From Actinomycetes bacterium (GTDB lineage Bacteria; Actinomycetota; Acidimicrobiia; Acidimicrobiales; RAAP-2): a DNA stretch of 38,416 bases. This document shows, piece after piece, positions 10,972-18,240 of this stretch. The DNA is taken from assembly GCA_021831125.1 (NCBI GenBank), contig JAKBNI010000010.1, positions 1-38,416 of the forward strand, in the 5' to 3' direction. Position numbers and translations under genes: made by a program. The notes under the pieces are model-generated. The model made no database searches and was not told where the DNA came from. It saw only the letters and a program-made list of their open reading frames with translations. The stretch's first letter is position 1, and each line of letters opens with the position of its first letter.

Positions 10972-11825
10972 TGCGCGTCTATCTGCGCTACGCCTTCAAA
11001 GAGACCTTCACCAACCTCTGGCGCAACCGGATGATGACCGTCGCGGCCGTGCTGACCGTCGCGGTCTCGCTCTCCCTGGTGGGCTCGGCCCTCCTGCTCA
11101 AGCAGTCGGCGGCCCAGGCCTCGGCGCAGTGGCAGCAGGGGACCCGGGTCACCGTCTGGATGCAGCCCAACGCCTCCCAGAGCGAGATCGACTCGGTGAA
11201 GACCCAGCTGACCAGCCTGCCCATCGTCAAGGACTGCCAGTACTTCACCCAGGCCCAGGACTACCAGCAGGCCAAGACGCTGCTGCCGGCCGACGAGTGG
11301 TCGGTCCTCACGCCCTCGGCGACCCCCTCGTCGTTCCGTTGCGTCCCGACGGTCCCCACTGACGCCTTCACGGTCCAGTCGACCTTCACCAACCAGCCGG
11401 GCGTCTACCAGGTCACCGCGCCCGAGCAGCAGATCCGCCAGATGAACCACGCCATCCGGATCCTCCAGATCGTCTTCCTGGCGCTGGCCGCGGTGCTCTT
11501 GCTCTCGGCGACCGTGCTCATCTTGAACACGATCCGCATGGCCATCTTCTCGCGCCGGCGCGAGGTCTCGGTCATGAAGCTCGTGGGGGCGACCAACTGG
11601 TTCATCCGCGTGCCCTTCATCACCGAGGGGTTCATCGAGGGGCTCCTGGGCTCGGCCGTGGCGATCCTGGCGGTCACCGCGCTGCACACGTGGTACCCGC
11701 TGCACAACGAGTTCGCCCTCAACGCCTCCGCGCTGGTCGGGACGAACACCGTCGTGCTCGTGGTGGGCGTGGTAATCGGCTCGGTGGGCTCGGCGATCGC
11801 CATTCGTCGCTTCCTCGACGTCTAG
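10971..11825 (+). CDS. ftsX: Cell division protein FtsX (permease-like)
   Basis: Membrane partner of FtsE. The 284 residues give the FtsX topology: a short cytosolic N-terminus, TM1 about 21-44, an extracytoplasmic domain about 50-160, then TM2 about 163-188, TM3 about 218-240 and TM4 about 258-278. The conserved segment FSRRREVSVMKLVGATNWFI joins TM2 and TM3. The extracytoplasmic domain holds two cysteines, at about 89 and 124, which could form a disulfide. I start it at ATG 10971, which shares its A with the ftsE stop. In many actinobacteria smpB follows ftsX; here a convergent msrB does. Confidence 0.94.
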   Translation: MRVYLRYAFKETFTNLWRNRMMTVAAVLTVAVSLSLVGSALLLKQSAAQASAQWQQGTRVTVWMQPNASQSEIDSVKTQLTSLPIVKDCQYFTQAQDYQQAKTLLPADEWSVLTPSATPSSFRCVPTVPTDAFTVQSTFTNQPGVYQVTAPEQQIRQMNHAIRILQIVFLALAAVLLLSATVLILNTIRMAIFSRRREVSVMKLVGATNWFIRVPFITEGFIEGLLGSAVAILAVTALHTWYPLHNEFALNASALVGTNTVVLVVGVVIGSVGSAIAIRRFLDV

Positions 11826-11859
11826 GGGCGACCTCGGGCGGTGCCGGGCGGGCCCGTCG

Positions 11860-12261
11860 CTAGGCGCCCGCGCCGTCCTCGAAGTCGAGGGCGAGGGAGT
11901 TCACGCAGTAGCGCAGCCCCGTCGGGGTCGGGCCGTCGGGGAAGACGTGGCCCAGGTGACCGCCGCAGCGCGCGCAGAGGATCTCGGTGCGCTCACGGAA
12001 GAGCGAGTGGTCGGGGCGCTCGACGATCGTCCCCGGCTCGCAGGCGTCGAAGCTCGGCCAGCCGCAGCCCGAGTCGAACTTCTGCGCGGTGCGAAAGAGC
12101 ACCTGGCCGCACCCGGCACAGGTGAAGACGCCGTCGGCGTCGACGTGCAGGAGGGATCCCGAGAAGGGGGCCTCGGTCGCCGCCTGGCGCAGGACCGCGT
12201 AGCGATCGGGGTCGAGGGCGCGGCGCCACTCCTCGTCGGTCTTCTCGATCTCGTAGCTCAC
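11860..12261 (-). CDS. msrB: Peptide-methionine (R)-S-oxide reductase
   Basis: Reduces methionine-R-sulfoxide residues in oxidised proteins with thioredoxin as electron donor. The 133-residue protein is the usual single-domain MsrB. It has two zinc CxxC pairs (CAGC in the first third, CARC in the second half), the substrate segment SGCGWPSFDA, HLGHVFPDGP and the catalytic cysteine in GLRYCVNS. The start is GTG 12261, immediately behind a -10 box and with no ribosome site. It converges on ftsX with a 34-bp gap. Confidence 0.95.
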   Translation of the reverse strand: MSYEIEKTDEEWRRALDPDRYAVLRQAATEAPFSGSLLHVDADGVFTCAGCGQVLFRTAQKFDSGCGWPSFDACEPGTIVERPDHSLFRERTEILCARCGGHLGHVFPDGPTPTGLRYCVNSLALDFEDGAGA

Positions 12262-12267
12262 GGCGCC

Positions 12268-12273
12268 ACCCTA
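12268..12273 (-). promoter_or_regulatory. -10 box for msrB, leaderless
   Basis: Minus-strand TAGGGT ends 6 nt before the GTG start of msrB at 12261, so the predicted transcript begins at the start codon. Confidence 0.55.
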
Positions 12274-12296
12274 CCGGCGAGCGCCCGTCTCGGCCC

Positions 12297-14222
12297 CTAG
12301 GCGAAGCGGGCGCGAGGCGCCTCGGGCGCCGCGGGCGCGAACTCGGGCTCGTCGCGCAGCAGCCGGGTGAAGGCGCCGGCCAGTCCCTCGGGGTCGAGCC
12401 CGATCTCGGCGAGCAGGTGGTCGGGCCGGTCGTGGGTGAGAAAGACCCTCGGCACGCCCAGGATCCGCGTGGTGGGGAAGGGGCGGGCGAGCTCCTGGGC
12501 CCGGCCGCGCACCGCCGAGACCATGAGCGTGCCGGCCCCGCCGTGGCGGGTGCCGTCCTCGACGGTGATGATGCGCGTGTGGGCGACGGCGTCGTCGATC
12601 ATGGCCGGGTCCGGGGGCAGGACCCGCACGTCGTACAGGGTGACGCGTTCGGCGTCCTCGCCCATCAGCTCGAGCGCGGCGTGGGCCGCGGGGGCCATCT
12701 TGCCCAGCGCCAGGACGCAGAGCGACCCGTCGCCCGAGCGGACCCGGCGTGCCGAGAGGCCCTCACCGACCCGGCCGTCGAAGGGGCGCGGCATCGTCTT
12801 GGGGTAGCGGATCGCCGCCGGGGCCGAGAGCGAGAGCGCGGTGCGCAGCATCACCTCGACCTCCGCCGCGCTCGAGGGCGCGAAGACCGTCATGTTGGGG
12901 ATCGCCAGGCACAGGGCGAGGTCGAGCAGGCCGTGGTGGCTCGGGCCGTCGTCTCCGGTGATCCCGGAGCGGTCGAACACGAAGACGACGGGCAGGTCCA
13001 GCAGGCCCACGTCGAGGTGGGCCTGGTCGAAGGCCCGGGAGAAGAAGGTCGAGTACACCGCGACGACGGGCTTGAGCCCACCCATGGCCATACCGGCGGC
13101 GGCGGTGACCATGTGCTGCTCGGCGATCCCGACGTCGAAGAACCGCTCGGGGTACTTCGTCTCGAAGTCCAGCAGTCCCGTCGGGCCGGCCATCGCGGCG
13201 GTGAGCGCGACCACGCGGTCGTCCTCGGCCGCCGCGGCGAGCAGCGCCTCGGAGAAGGCCTGGCTGAACGACGGCGGGATCGCGACGTCGTCGTCGACGC
13301 GCGGAGAGAGCTTGTAGTCGTGCATGCGCAGGTCGTCGCTCACCGCCGGGCCGTAGCCGCGGCCCTTCTGGGTGAGCACGTGGACGACGATGGGCCCGTC
13401 CCACTGGGCGGCGCTCGTGAGGGCGTGCTCAAGGGCCTCGACGTTGTGACCGTCGATCGGCCCGACGTAGCGCACGCCGAGGGTCTCGAAGAAGGTATGG
13501 GGAGTGACCATCTCGCGCACGGCCGTCGTGACGCTGTCGATGCCCCGGTAGGCCGCCTTGCCCAGGCGCGGGAGCCGCGGGACGAGCCGGCGCACGCCGC
13601 TGCGCACACTGAGGTAGGTGCGGTTCAGGCGCAGCGCGGTGAGCGACTCGGAGAGCTTCGAGACGGTCGGGGCGTAGCTGCGTCCGTTGTCGTTGAGCAC
13701 GATGACGACGCGCTGGTTGGAGTGGCCCAGGTTGTTGAGGGCCTCGTAGGCCATGCCCCCGGTGAGCGAGCCGTCGCCCACCACCGCCACCACGTGGCGC
13801 CGGCCCCCCCGGCCGGCCAGCTCGCGGCGCCGCTCGAGGGCCACCGACAGGCCGTGGGCGTAGGAGAGAGCCGTAGAGGCGTGGGACGACTCGATCCAGT
13901 CGTGCTGGCTCTCGGAGCGGTTCGGGTAGCCCGAGAGCCCACCGCGCTGGCGCAGCGACTTGAAGCCGTAGCGCCGGCCGGTCAGGAGCTTGTGGACGTA
14001 GGCCTGGTGGCCGGTGTCCCAGAGGAGCACGTCCTGGGGCGACTCGAAGACCCGGTGCAGGGCGAGGGTGAGCTCCACCACCCCGAGGTTCGACCCCAGG
14101 TGGCCGCCGGTCTTGGTGACCGAGGCGATGATGAAGTCTCGGATCTCGCGGCTCAGTTGATCGAGCTGCTCGTAGGTGAGCGCCCGAAGGTCGTCCGGGC
14201 TCTCGATGGACGGCAGGATCAT
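12297..14222 (-). CDS. dxs: 1-deoxy-D-xylulose-5-phosphate synthase
   Basis: Thiamine-diphosphate enzyme that condenses pyruvate with glyceraldehyde-3-phosphate, the first step of the MEP isoprenoid pathway. At 641 residues it is normal length. Motifs are TKTGGHLGSNLGVVELTLAL with the substrate histidine, the ThDP motif VGDGSLTGGMAYEALNN, YVGPIDGHN, and the pyrimidine-domain segments FDVGIAEQHMVTAAAG and DRSGITGDDGPSHHG. I choose ATG 14222 (MILPSIESPDDLRAL) because it matches the family N-terminus and lies 8 nt from a -10 box. The frame is open further upstream, but only through low-complexity Arg-rich sequence antisense-like to the next gene. Confidence 0.96.
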   Translation of the reverse strand: MILPSIESPDDLRALTYEQLDQLSREIRDFIIASVTKTGGHLGSNLGVVELTLALHRVFESPQDVLLWDTGHQAYVHKLLTGRRYGFKSLRQRGGLSGYPNRSESQHDWIESSHASTALSYAHGLSVALERRRELAGRGGRRHVVAVVGDGSLTGGMAYEALNNLGHSNQRVVIVLNDNGRSYAPTVSKLSESLTALRLNRTYLSVRSGVRRLVPRLPRLGKAAYRGIDSVTTAVREMVTPHTFFETLGVRYVGPIDGHNVEALEHALTSAAQWDGPIVVHVLTQKGRGYGPAVSDDLRMHDYKLSPRVDDDVAIPPSFSQAFSEALLAAAAEDDRVVALTAAMAGPTGLLDFETKYPERFFDVGIAEQHMVTAAAGMAMGGLKPVVAVYSTFFSRAFDQAHLDVGLLDLPVVFVFDRSGITGDDGPSHHGLLDLALCLAIPNMTVFAPSSAAEVEVMLRTALSLSAPAAIRYPKTMPRPFDGRVGEGLSARRVRSGDGSLCVLALGKMAPAAHAALELMGEDAERVTLYDVRVLPPDPAMIDDAVAHTRIITVEDGTRHGGAGTLMVSAVRGRAQELARPFPTTRILGVPRVFLTHDRPDHLLAEIGLDPEGLAGAFTRLLRDEPEFAPAAPEAPRARFA

Positions 14223-14230
14223 CGGCGTCC

Positions 14231-14236
14231 AGCCTA
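14231..14236 (-). promoter_or_regulatory. -10 box for dxs, leaderless
   Basis: Minus-strand TAGGCT ends 8 nt before the ATG start at 14222. There is no Shine-Dalgarno sequence in the gap. The box supports 14222 as the dxs start. Confidence 0.5.
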
Positions 14237-14262
14237 CCGGCGGGTAGGCCCGGGAGGGGGCG

Positions 14263-14562
14263 TCAGTCGGCCGACGACGCGCCGGCCGTGGGAGCGGTCG
14301 CGGCCGGCGCGGGCGACGGCGCGGCCTCGGCGGCCGGGCTCGGCGAGGTCGCGCCCGACGTGGCGCCGCTCGACGAGGACCCCGACGGTCGGCTGTCGGT
14401 CTTGTAGAAGCCGCTGCCCTTGAAGACAATCCCCACCGAGGAGAAGACCCGGCGCAGCGGCCCCCCACAGCGCGGGCAGTCGGTCAGGGGAGCGTCGCTG
14501 AAGCGCTGGACGGCCTCGTGGCGCTCGCGGCAGTTCTGGCACTCGTACTCGTAAGTGGGCAT
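14263..14562 (-). CDS. FmdB-type zinc-ribbon protein
   Basis: Small protein of the FmdB/putative regulatory zinc-ribbon family, whose function is not established. The first 60 residues have the family pattern: MPTYEYECQNC, then DCPRCGGPLRRVFS and a KGSGFYKTD segment, giving two Cys pairs for one zinc. After residue about 60 the protein turns into a Ser/Ala/Pro-rich tail with no fold expected. I chose ATG 14562 over the upstream in-frame start at 14577 because MPTYEYEC is the conserved N-terminus and GAGG lies just upstream. It is divergent from moaC. Confidence 0.85.
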   Translation of the reverse strand: MPTYEYECQNCRERHEAVQRFSDAPLTDCPRCGGPLRRVFSSVGIVFKGSGFYKTDSRPSGSSSSGATSGATSPSPAAEAAPSPAPAATAPTAGASSAD

Positions 14563-14589
14563 GGGACCTCGGGACACGACGACCCGAGC

Positions 14590-14595
14590 AGTGTA
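14590..14595 (-). promoter_or_regulatory. -10 box for the zinc-ribbon gene
   Basis: Minus-strand TACACT predicts a start near 14583 and a leader of about 21 nt that contains the GAGG ribosome site. It lies 29 bp from the divergent moaC -10 box. Confidence 0.4.
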
Positions 14596-14624
14596 CCGGT
14601 CACGGACGGGGAAACGGCCGTGGG

Positions 14625-14630
14625 TAGCAT
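14625..14630 (+). promoter_or_regulatory. -10 box for moaC, leaderless
   Basis: TAGCAT ends 6 nt before the ATG of moaC at 14637, with no ribosome site. Confidence 0.5.
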
Positions 14631-14636
14631 GGCGCG

Positions 14637-15140
14637 ATGGACGACTTCCGCCAGCTGCGTCGGCCCGGCGGGGCCGGGGCCTTCGGGCGCGAGATCGGTC
14701 CGAGCGAGGTCAGCGCACGCCGCGCCCTGGCCCGCTGTCGGGTGACGATGCTGCCCTCCACGACCGAGGCCGTCGCCGCCAACACCCTGAACAAGGGGGA
14801 CGTCCTGGCGACCGCCCGGGTGGCGGGTATCCAGGCGGCCAAGCACGCGGCGACGCTGCTGCCCATGGCCCACCCGGTCCTGGTCGGCAACGTCCACGTG
14901 AACTTCACCATCGCCGACAGCCACATCGAGGTCGAGGCGGCCGTCGACACGGTCGACCGCACCGGAGTGGAGATGGAGGCCCTGACGGCCGCCACCGTGG
15001 CGGCGTTGACGATCTACGACATGTGCAAGTCGACGGACCGCACGATGACCATCGAGCAGGTGGCGCTGTGGGAGAAGTCCGGTGGTCGCTCGGGCACGTG
15101 GCGTCGCGACGGGTTCGGCGACGGCGCGAACGGCGCCTAG
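14637..15140 (+). CDS. moaC: Cyclic pyranopterin monophosphate synthase (molybdenum cofactor)
   Basis: Acts after MoaA to convert 3',8-cyclo-7,8-dihydro-GTP into cyclic pyranopterin monophosphate, the first pterin of molybdenum cofactor synthesis. The 167 residues carry NKGDVLATARVAGIQAAK, TGVEMEALTAATVAALTIYD followed by MCK, and the C-terminal KSGGRSG. The usual PLCHP motif reads PMAHP here: the catalytic-region histidine is kept but the neighbouring Leu-Cys is changed. No other moa gene is in the window. The start is ATG 14637, six nucleotides after a -10 box. The C-terminal tail after KSGGRSG is short and Gly-rich. Confidence 0.93.
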   Translation: MDDFRQLRRPGGAGAFGREIGPSEVSARRALARCRVTMLPSTTEAVAANTLNKGDVLATARVAGIQAAKHAATLLPMAHPVLVGNVHVNFTIADSHIEVEAAVDTVDRTGVEMEALTAATVAALTIYDMCKSTDRTMTIEQVALWEKSGGRSGTWRRDGFGDGANGA

Positions 15141-15163
15141 TCCGCCCTCGACCCCGGGGCGAG

Positions 15164-15169
15164 TACCCT
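15164..15169 (+). promoter_or_regulatory. -10 box for pafBC, leaderless
   Basis: TACCCT ends 6 nt before the GTG at 15176, which is why I choose that GTG as the pafBC start. Confidence 0.5.
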
Positions 15170-15175
15170 CCATCC

Positions 15176-17140
15176 GTGGCCGCCAAGGAGACCGCCGTCC
15201 GCGCGGGCGTCGAGCAGAGCCGTGAGAGGCTCGTCGCGCTCGTCTTGCTGCTCCAGCGCGCCTACCAGCGCGGGCCGCTCACCCAGGAGCAGATCGTCCG
15301 GGAGCTGACCGTCGACGAGTTCCCGGCCTCGGCCCGGGGGCCGCGCAAGGTACGGGCCTACGAGGGCAGTGACGTCGCGGTGCGCCAAAAGTTCGAGCGC
15401 GACAAGGCCCGGATCCGGGACCTCGGGTTCGAGATCGAGACGGTGACCCTGCCCGACGGCTCGATCGGCTACCGGATCGACCCGGCCAGCGCGTACGCCC
15501 CGGCCATCGCCTTCACCCCGGACGAGGCGCGGGTCGTGCGCCTCGCCCTCGCCCTGTGCGGGGTCGGGCGTCGCGGTGTCTTCTCGCTCTTCAGCGACGC
15601 GCCGTCGTTCGACGGCGGGCGTGAGGCCTCGCCCTACCTGACGCCCATCCTGCGCGCGCTCCACCTGCGCCGGGCGCTGGCCTTCGACTACCTCTCGTCG
15701 ACCAACAAGACCCGCCGGGTCGAGCCCCTCGTGCTCGACGTGATCCGCGGGGTGGGCTATCTCGTGGCCCGGGTCCAGGACGCGAGCGAGATCAAGGGCT
15801 ACCGGCTCAACCGCATCACCTCGATGCCCATCGTGCTCTCCGACGCCTTCGGGGTCGACGAGGAGACGCTGGCCCTGGCGCGCGCCTGGCGCCCCGAGTT
15901 CGCACGCCCCCCCAAGCCGCTGCGCGTCGTGGTGGCCACCAACGAGGCCTACGCCGAGCTCCTGGCCCGCCAGTACCCTGCGGCCGAGCTGGACCGCCAC
16001 GGTGACGGCGCCGTCGACGTGGTCATCGACTTCGACTCCCCGCGCAACGCCCTGCGCTTCGTCCTGGAGGGCGCCGACCGGGTCCGCCTGCGCTCGCCCA
16101 AGTCGCTGCGCACCGAGCTCGCGCAGTGGCTCGACGGGGTCAACCACGCCGCGGTCCCCGCGATCGAGCCCGGCCGGTTCGAAGCTGCCGGGGGTCAGGA
16201 CGTCCTCGGCCAGACCCTTCAGCTCCTGCACGCGGTCTACGCGAGCGAGGACGGGCTGCGCGTCACGGAGCTGGCGGCGCGCTTCGGCCTCGCCCCGGCG
16301 CACGTCCGGCTGATCATGGATCGACTCGTGACCATGGAGCCGCTCGTCGACACGACCGACGGCACCGACACCTTCCCCGCGCACGTCATCAAGGAGTGCG
16401 ACGACTGGGACGACGAGGAAAACGACGACTCCCTCTACCGTGCCGACTTCTCCGACCTCCCCCACGGGGCGCCCGAGCCGTCGCCGCTGATGTGGCGTGA
16501 CCTCTACGAGCTCAACATCGCCCTGCGAGAGGCCTCGCGAGTGTACGACGAGCCCTCGGTCCACTCGGCCATCGCCAAGATCGAGGCCGCGGTCGCCGCG
16601 CCGGTGCAGGTCGAGTCCGCGAGCGAGAGGCTGCTCGGCGACGTCGAGCGCGCCGTCGAGGAGCACGCGCAGATCAAGGTCGAGTACCTGAGCGCCGCCT
16701 CCGGGGAGGTGTCGGTCCGGGCGATCGAGCCCCGCGAGATCCGGGTCCTCAACGGACACGCCTACGTCCGGGCGTACTGCACGAGCCGCGAGGGCTGGCG
16801 GACGTTCCGGGTGGACCGGGTCAACGCGATCCTCGCCACGTCGCCGGTCACGTCCGTGCGGCCGGCCGACCCCGTGGCGAACTGGCTGACCCAGGTCGGC
16901 GAGGAGGGTCATCAGGTGGTGGTCGTCGTCGAGGCCGGCCAGCGCTGGCTGTTCGAGCCGCTCCCCGGCGCGCGCTGGCTGGCTCTGCCCGACGGGCGCC
17001 ACGCGGTGACCTTCCGGGTGGGGGACCCCGTGACGCTCGACCGGCTGATGGTCCAGGCCGGTCCCGGCGCCGCCGTCGCCTCCGCGGAGCTGCGCGACGC
17101 GGGCCGCGAGCTCGCCCGGCGCATCGCGGCGACCCTGTAG
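15176..17140 (+). CDS. pafBC: Fused PafB-PafC WYL-domain transcriptional regulator
   Basis: Tandem WYL-domain regulator matching PafB joined to PafC. In mycobacteria PafBC activates LexA/RecA-independent DNA-damage genes. The 654 residues contain an N-terminal winged-helix segment (RLVALVLLLQRAYQRGPLT, then KFERDKARIRDLGFEIETV), a first WYL domain about 170-320 (EIKGYRLNRI), a second helix-turn-helix region about 340-400 (RVTELAARFGLAPAHVRLIM), and a second WYL domain about 500-600 (WRTFRVDRVNAI). Many actinobacteria encode PafB and PafC as two genes. The start GTG 15176 lies behind a -10 box. The relaxase-like gene follows after only 26 bp with its own Shine-Dalgarno, so they may be cotranscribed. 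No proteasome or pup gene is nearby. Confidence 0.88.
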   Translation: MAAKETAVRAGVEQSRERLVALVLLLQRAYQRGPLTQEQIVRELTVDEFPASARGPRKVRAYEGSDVAVRQKFERDKARIRDLGFEIETVTLPDGSIGYRIDPASAYAPAIAFTPDEARVVRLALALCGVGRRGVFSLFSDAPSFDGGREASPYLTPILRALHLRRALAFDYLSSTNKTRRVEPLVLDVIRGVGYLVARVQDASEIKGYRLNRITSMPIVLSDAFGVDEETLALARAWRPEFARPPKPLRVVVATNEAYAELLARQYPAAELDRHGDGAVDVVIDFDSPRNALRFVLEGADRVRLRSPKSLRTELAQWLDGVNHAAVPAIEPGRFEAAGGQDVLGQTLQLLHAVYASEDGLRVTELAARFGLAPAHVRLIMDRLVTMEPLVDTTDGTDTFPAHVIKECDDWDDEENDDSLYRADFSDLPHGAPEPSPLMWRDLYELNIALREASRVYDEPSVHSAIAKIEAAVAAPVQVESASERLLGDVERAVEEHAQIKVEYLSAASGEVSVRAIEPREIRVLNGHAYVRAYCTSREGWRTFRVDRVNAILATSPVTSVRPADPVANWLTQVGEEGHQVVVVVEAGQRWLFEPLPGARWLALPDGRHAVTFRVGDPVTLDRLMVQAGPGAAVASAELRDAGRELARRIAATL

Positions 17141-17166
17141 GCGACCGTTGGGCCCGGGAGGGCCCG

Positions 17167-18240
17167 ATGATCCGTGTCCTGGCGCGGCGCAGCCTGGATG
17201 TCACCTACTTCACCCGGGACCCGGCGCGCGAGCTGGAGGGCGTGCGCGAGGGCGGCCCGGGGTGGTGGCTTCGAGGAGGGGGTGATTCGACGGACCCGGC
17301 GCGCGTGGCGCGGGTGCTCACGGGCACGGCCCGGGCGAGGACCGTCGGCTACGACCTGGTGGTCGCGGCGCCCCGGGTCGTGTCGGTGCTCGTCGCGCTC
17401 GACGAGGGGCGCGCGAACGGCGTCGTCGCCGCGCACCGGGTCGCGGTGGGCGCCGCGATCGACTACCTCGAGGACCGGGCGCTCGTCGTGCGCGAACGGA
17501 CGGGGGGCGAGACGCGCACGCGCGCGGCACGGTGGGAGTCCGCGGTCGCCTTCACCCACGGGGTCAACCGCCACGCGGAGCCCCATCTGCACGACCACGT
17601 CCTGGTGGGCGCTCGGCCCGAGGGCGCCGACGTGGTGCTCGACGCCCGAGCCCTCGTCGCCCACACGCGCGCGGCCGACGCCCTCTACCGCGCGACCCTG
17701 CGCTACGAGGTGGCGCGGCGCGCCGGGTTCGAGGTGTGGCGCTCCTTCGCAGGGGTCGAGCACGTCAGCGATCTCGACGAGGGCTACCGTGCCCTGTGGC
17801 CCGGCCACCACGCGGCGCGCGGCGAGAAGGCCCACTGGGAGCGTGGGGAGGTCGTTGAGCGCTGGCGGGCCGAACGTCGACGGGTCGTGCTCGTGGGCGC
17901 GCGCCCCGCACCGACTCGTCACCGCGCCACGCTCGACGAGCACCGCTTCGCGGGCGCCTTCGAGGGACGCCTCGACGTGGCCCGTCGCCACGTCGTCGCG
18001 GCGTGGGCCGACGCCGCCGTGTTCGGCCAGCGCGCGCCCGAGGTGGTCGCCTCGGTCGACGTCCTCTACCCCGAGCTGCGAGGCGGACGCGGCGTGCACG
18101 AGGTGACCGTGGGCGTACCGCGGGCGCGGATGCTCGAGCGCGTGGCCGAGCGCGGCGCGCGCCCCCTGGAGCCGGCGGCGCTCGACGCGTGGTCTCAGCG
18201 CTCGCGGTCCCGTGAGAGGGCGCGCGAGCGCTCCTGGTGA
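17167..18240 (+). CDS. MobF/TrwC-type relaxase domain protein, helicase-less
   Basis: HUH-type single-strand endonuclease domain like the N-terminal part of conjugative relaxases of the MobF family. The 357 residues show YDLVVAAPRVVSVLVAL (61-77, matching the family's DLTFSAPKSVSVL), an AHRVAVGAAIDYLED helix, and the metal triad in HAEPHLHDHVLV with His 140, 142 and 144. The likely nicking tyrosine is Tyr14 in DVTYFTRD; only one Tyr is present there, unlike TrwC. Full MobF relaxases approach 1000 residues because of a C-terminal RecD-like helicase, which is absent. The C-terminus is Arg-rich and its last 46 bp overlap the convergent coupling-protein gene. ATG 17167 is preceded by GGGAGG at 17156-17161. 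Whether it still nicks DNA is unknown. Confidence 0.78.
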   Translation: MIRVLARRSLDVTYFTRDPARELEGVREGGPGWWLRGGGDSTDPARVARVLTGTARARTVGYDLVVAAPRVVSVLVALDEGRANGVVAAHRVAVGAAIDYLEDRALVVRERTGGETRTRAARWESAVAFTHGVNRHAEPHLHDHVLVGARPEGADVVLDARALVAHTRAADALYRATLRYEVARRAGFEVWRSFAGVEHVSDLDEGYRALWPGHHAARGEKAHWERGEVVERWRAERRRVVLVGARPAPTRHRATLDEHRFAGAFEGRLDVARRHVVAAWADAAVFGQRAPEVVASVDVLYPELRGGRGVHEVTVGVPRARMLERVAERGARPLEPAALDAWSQRSRSRERARERSW

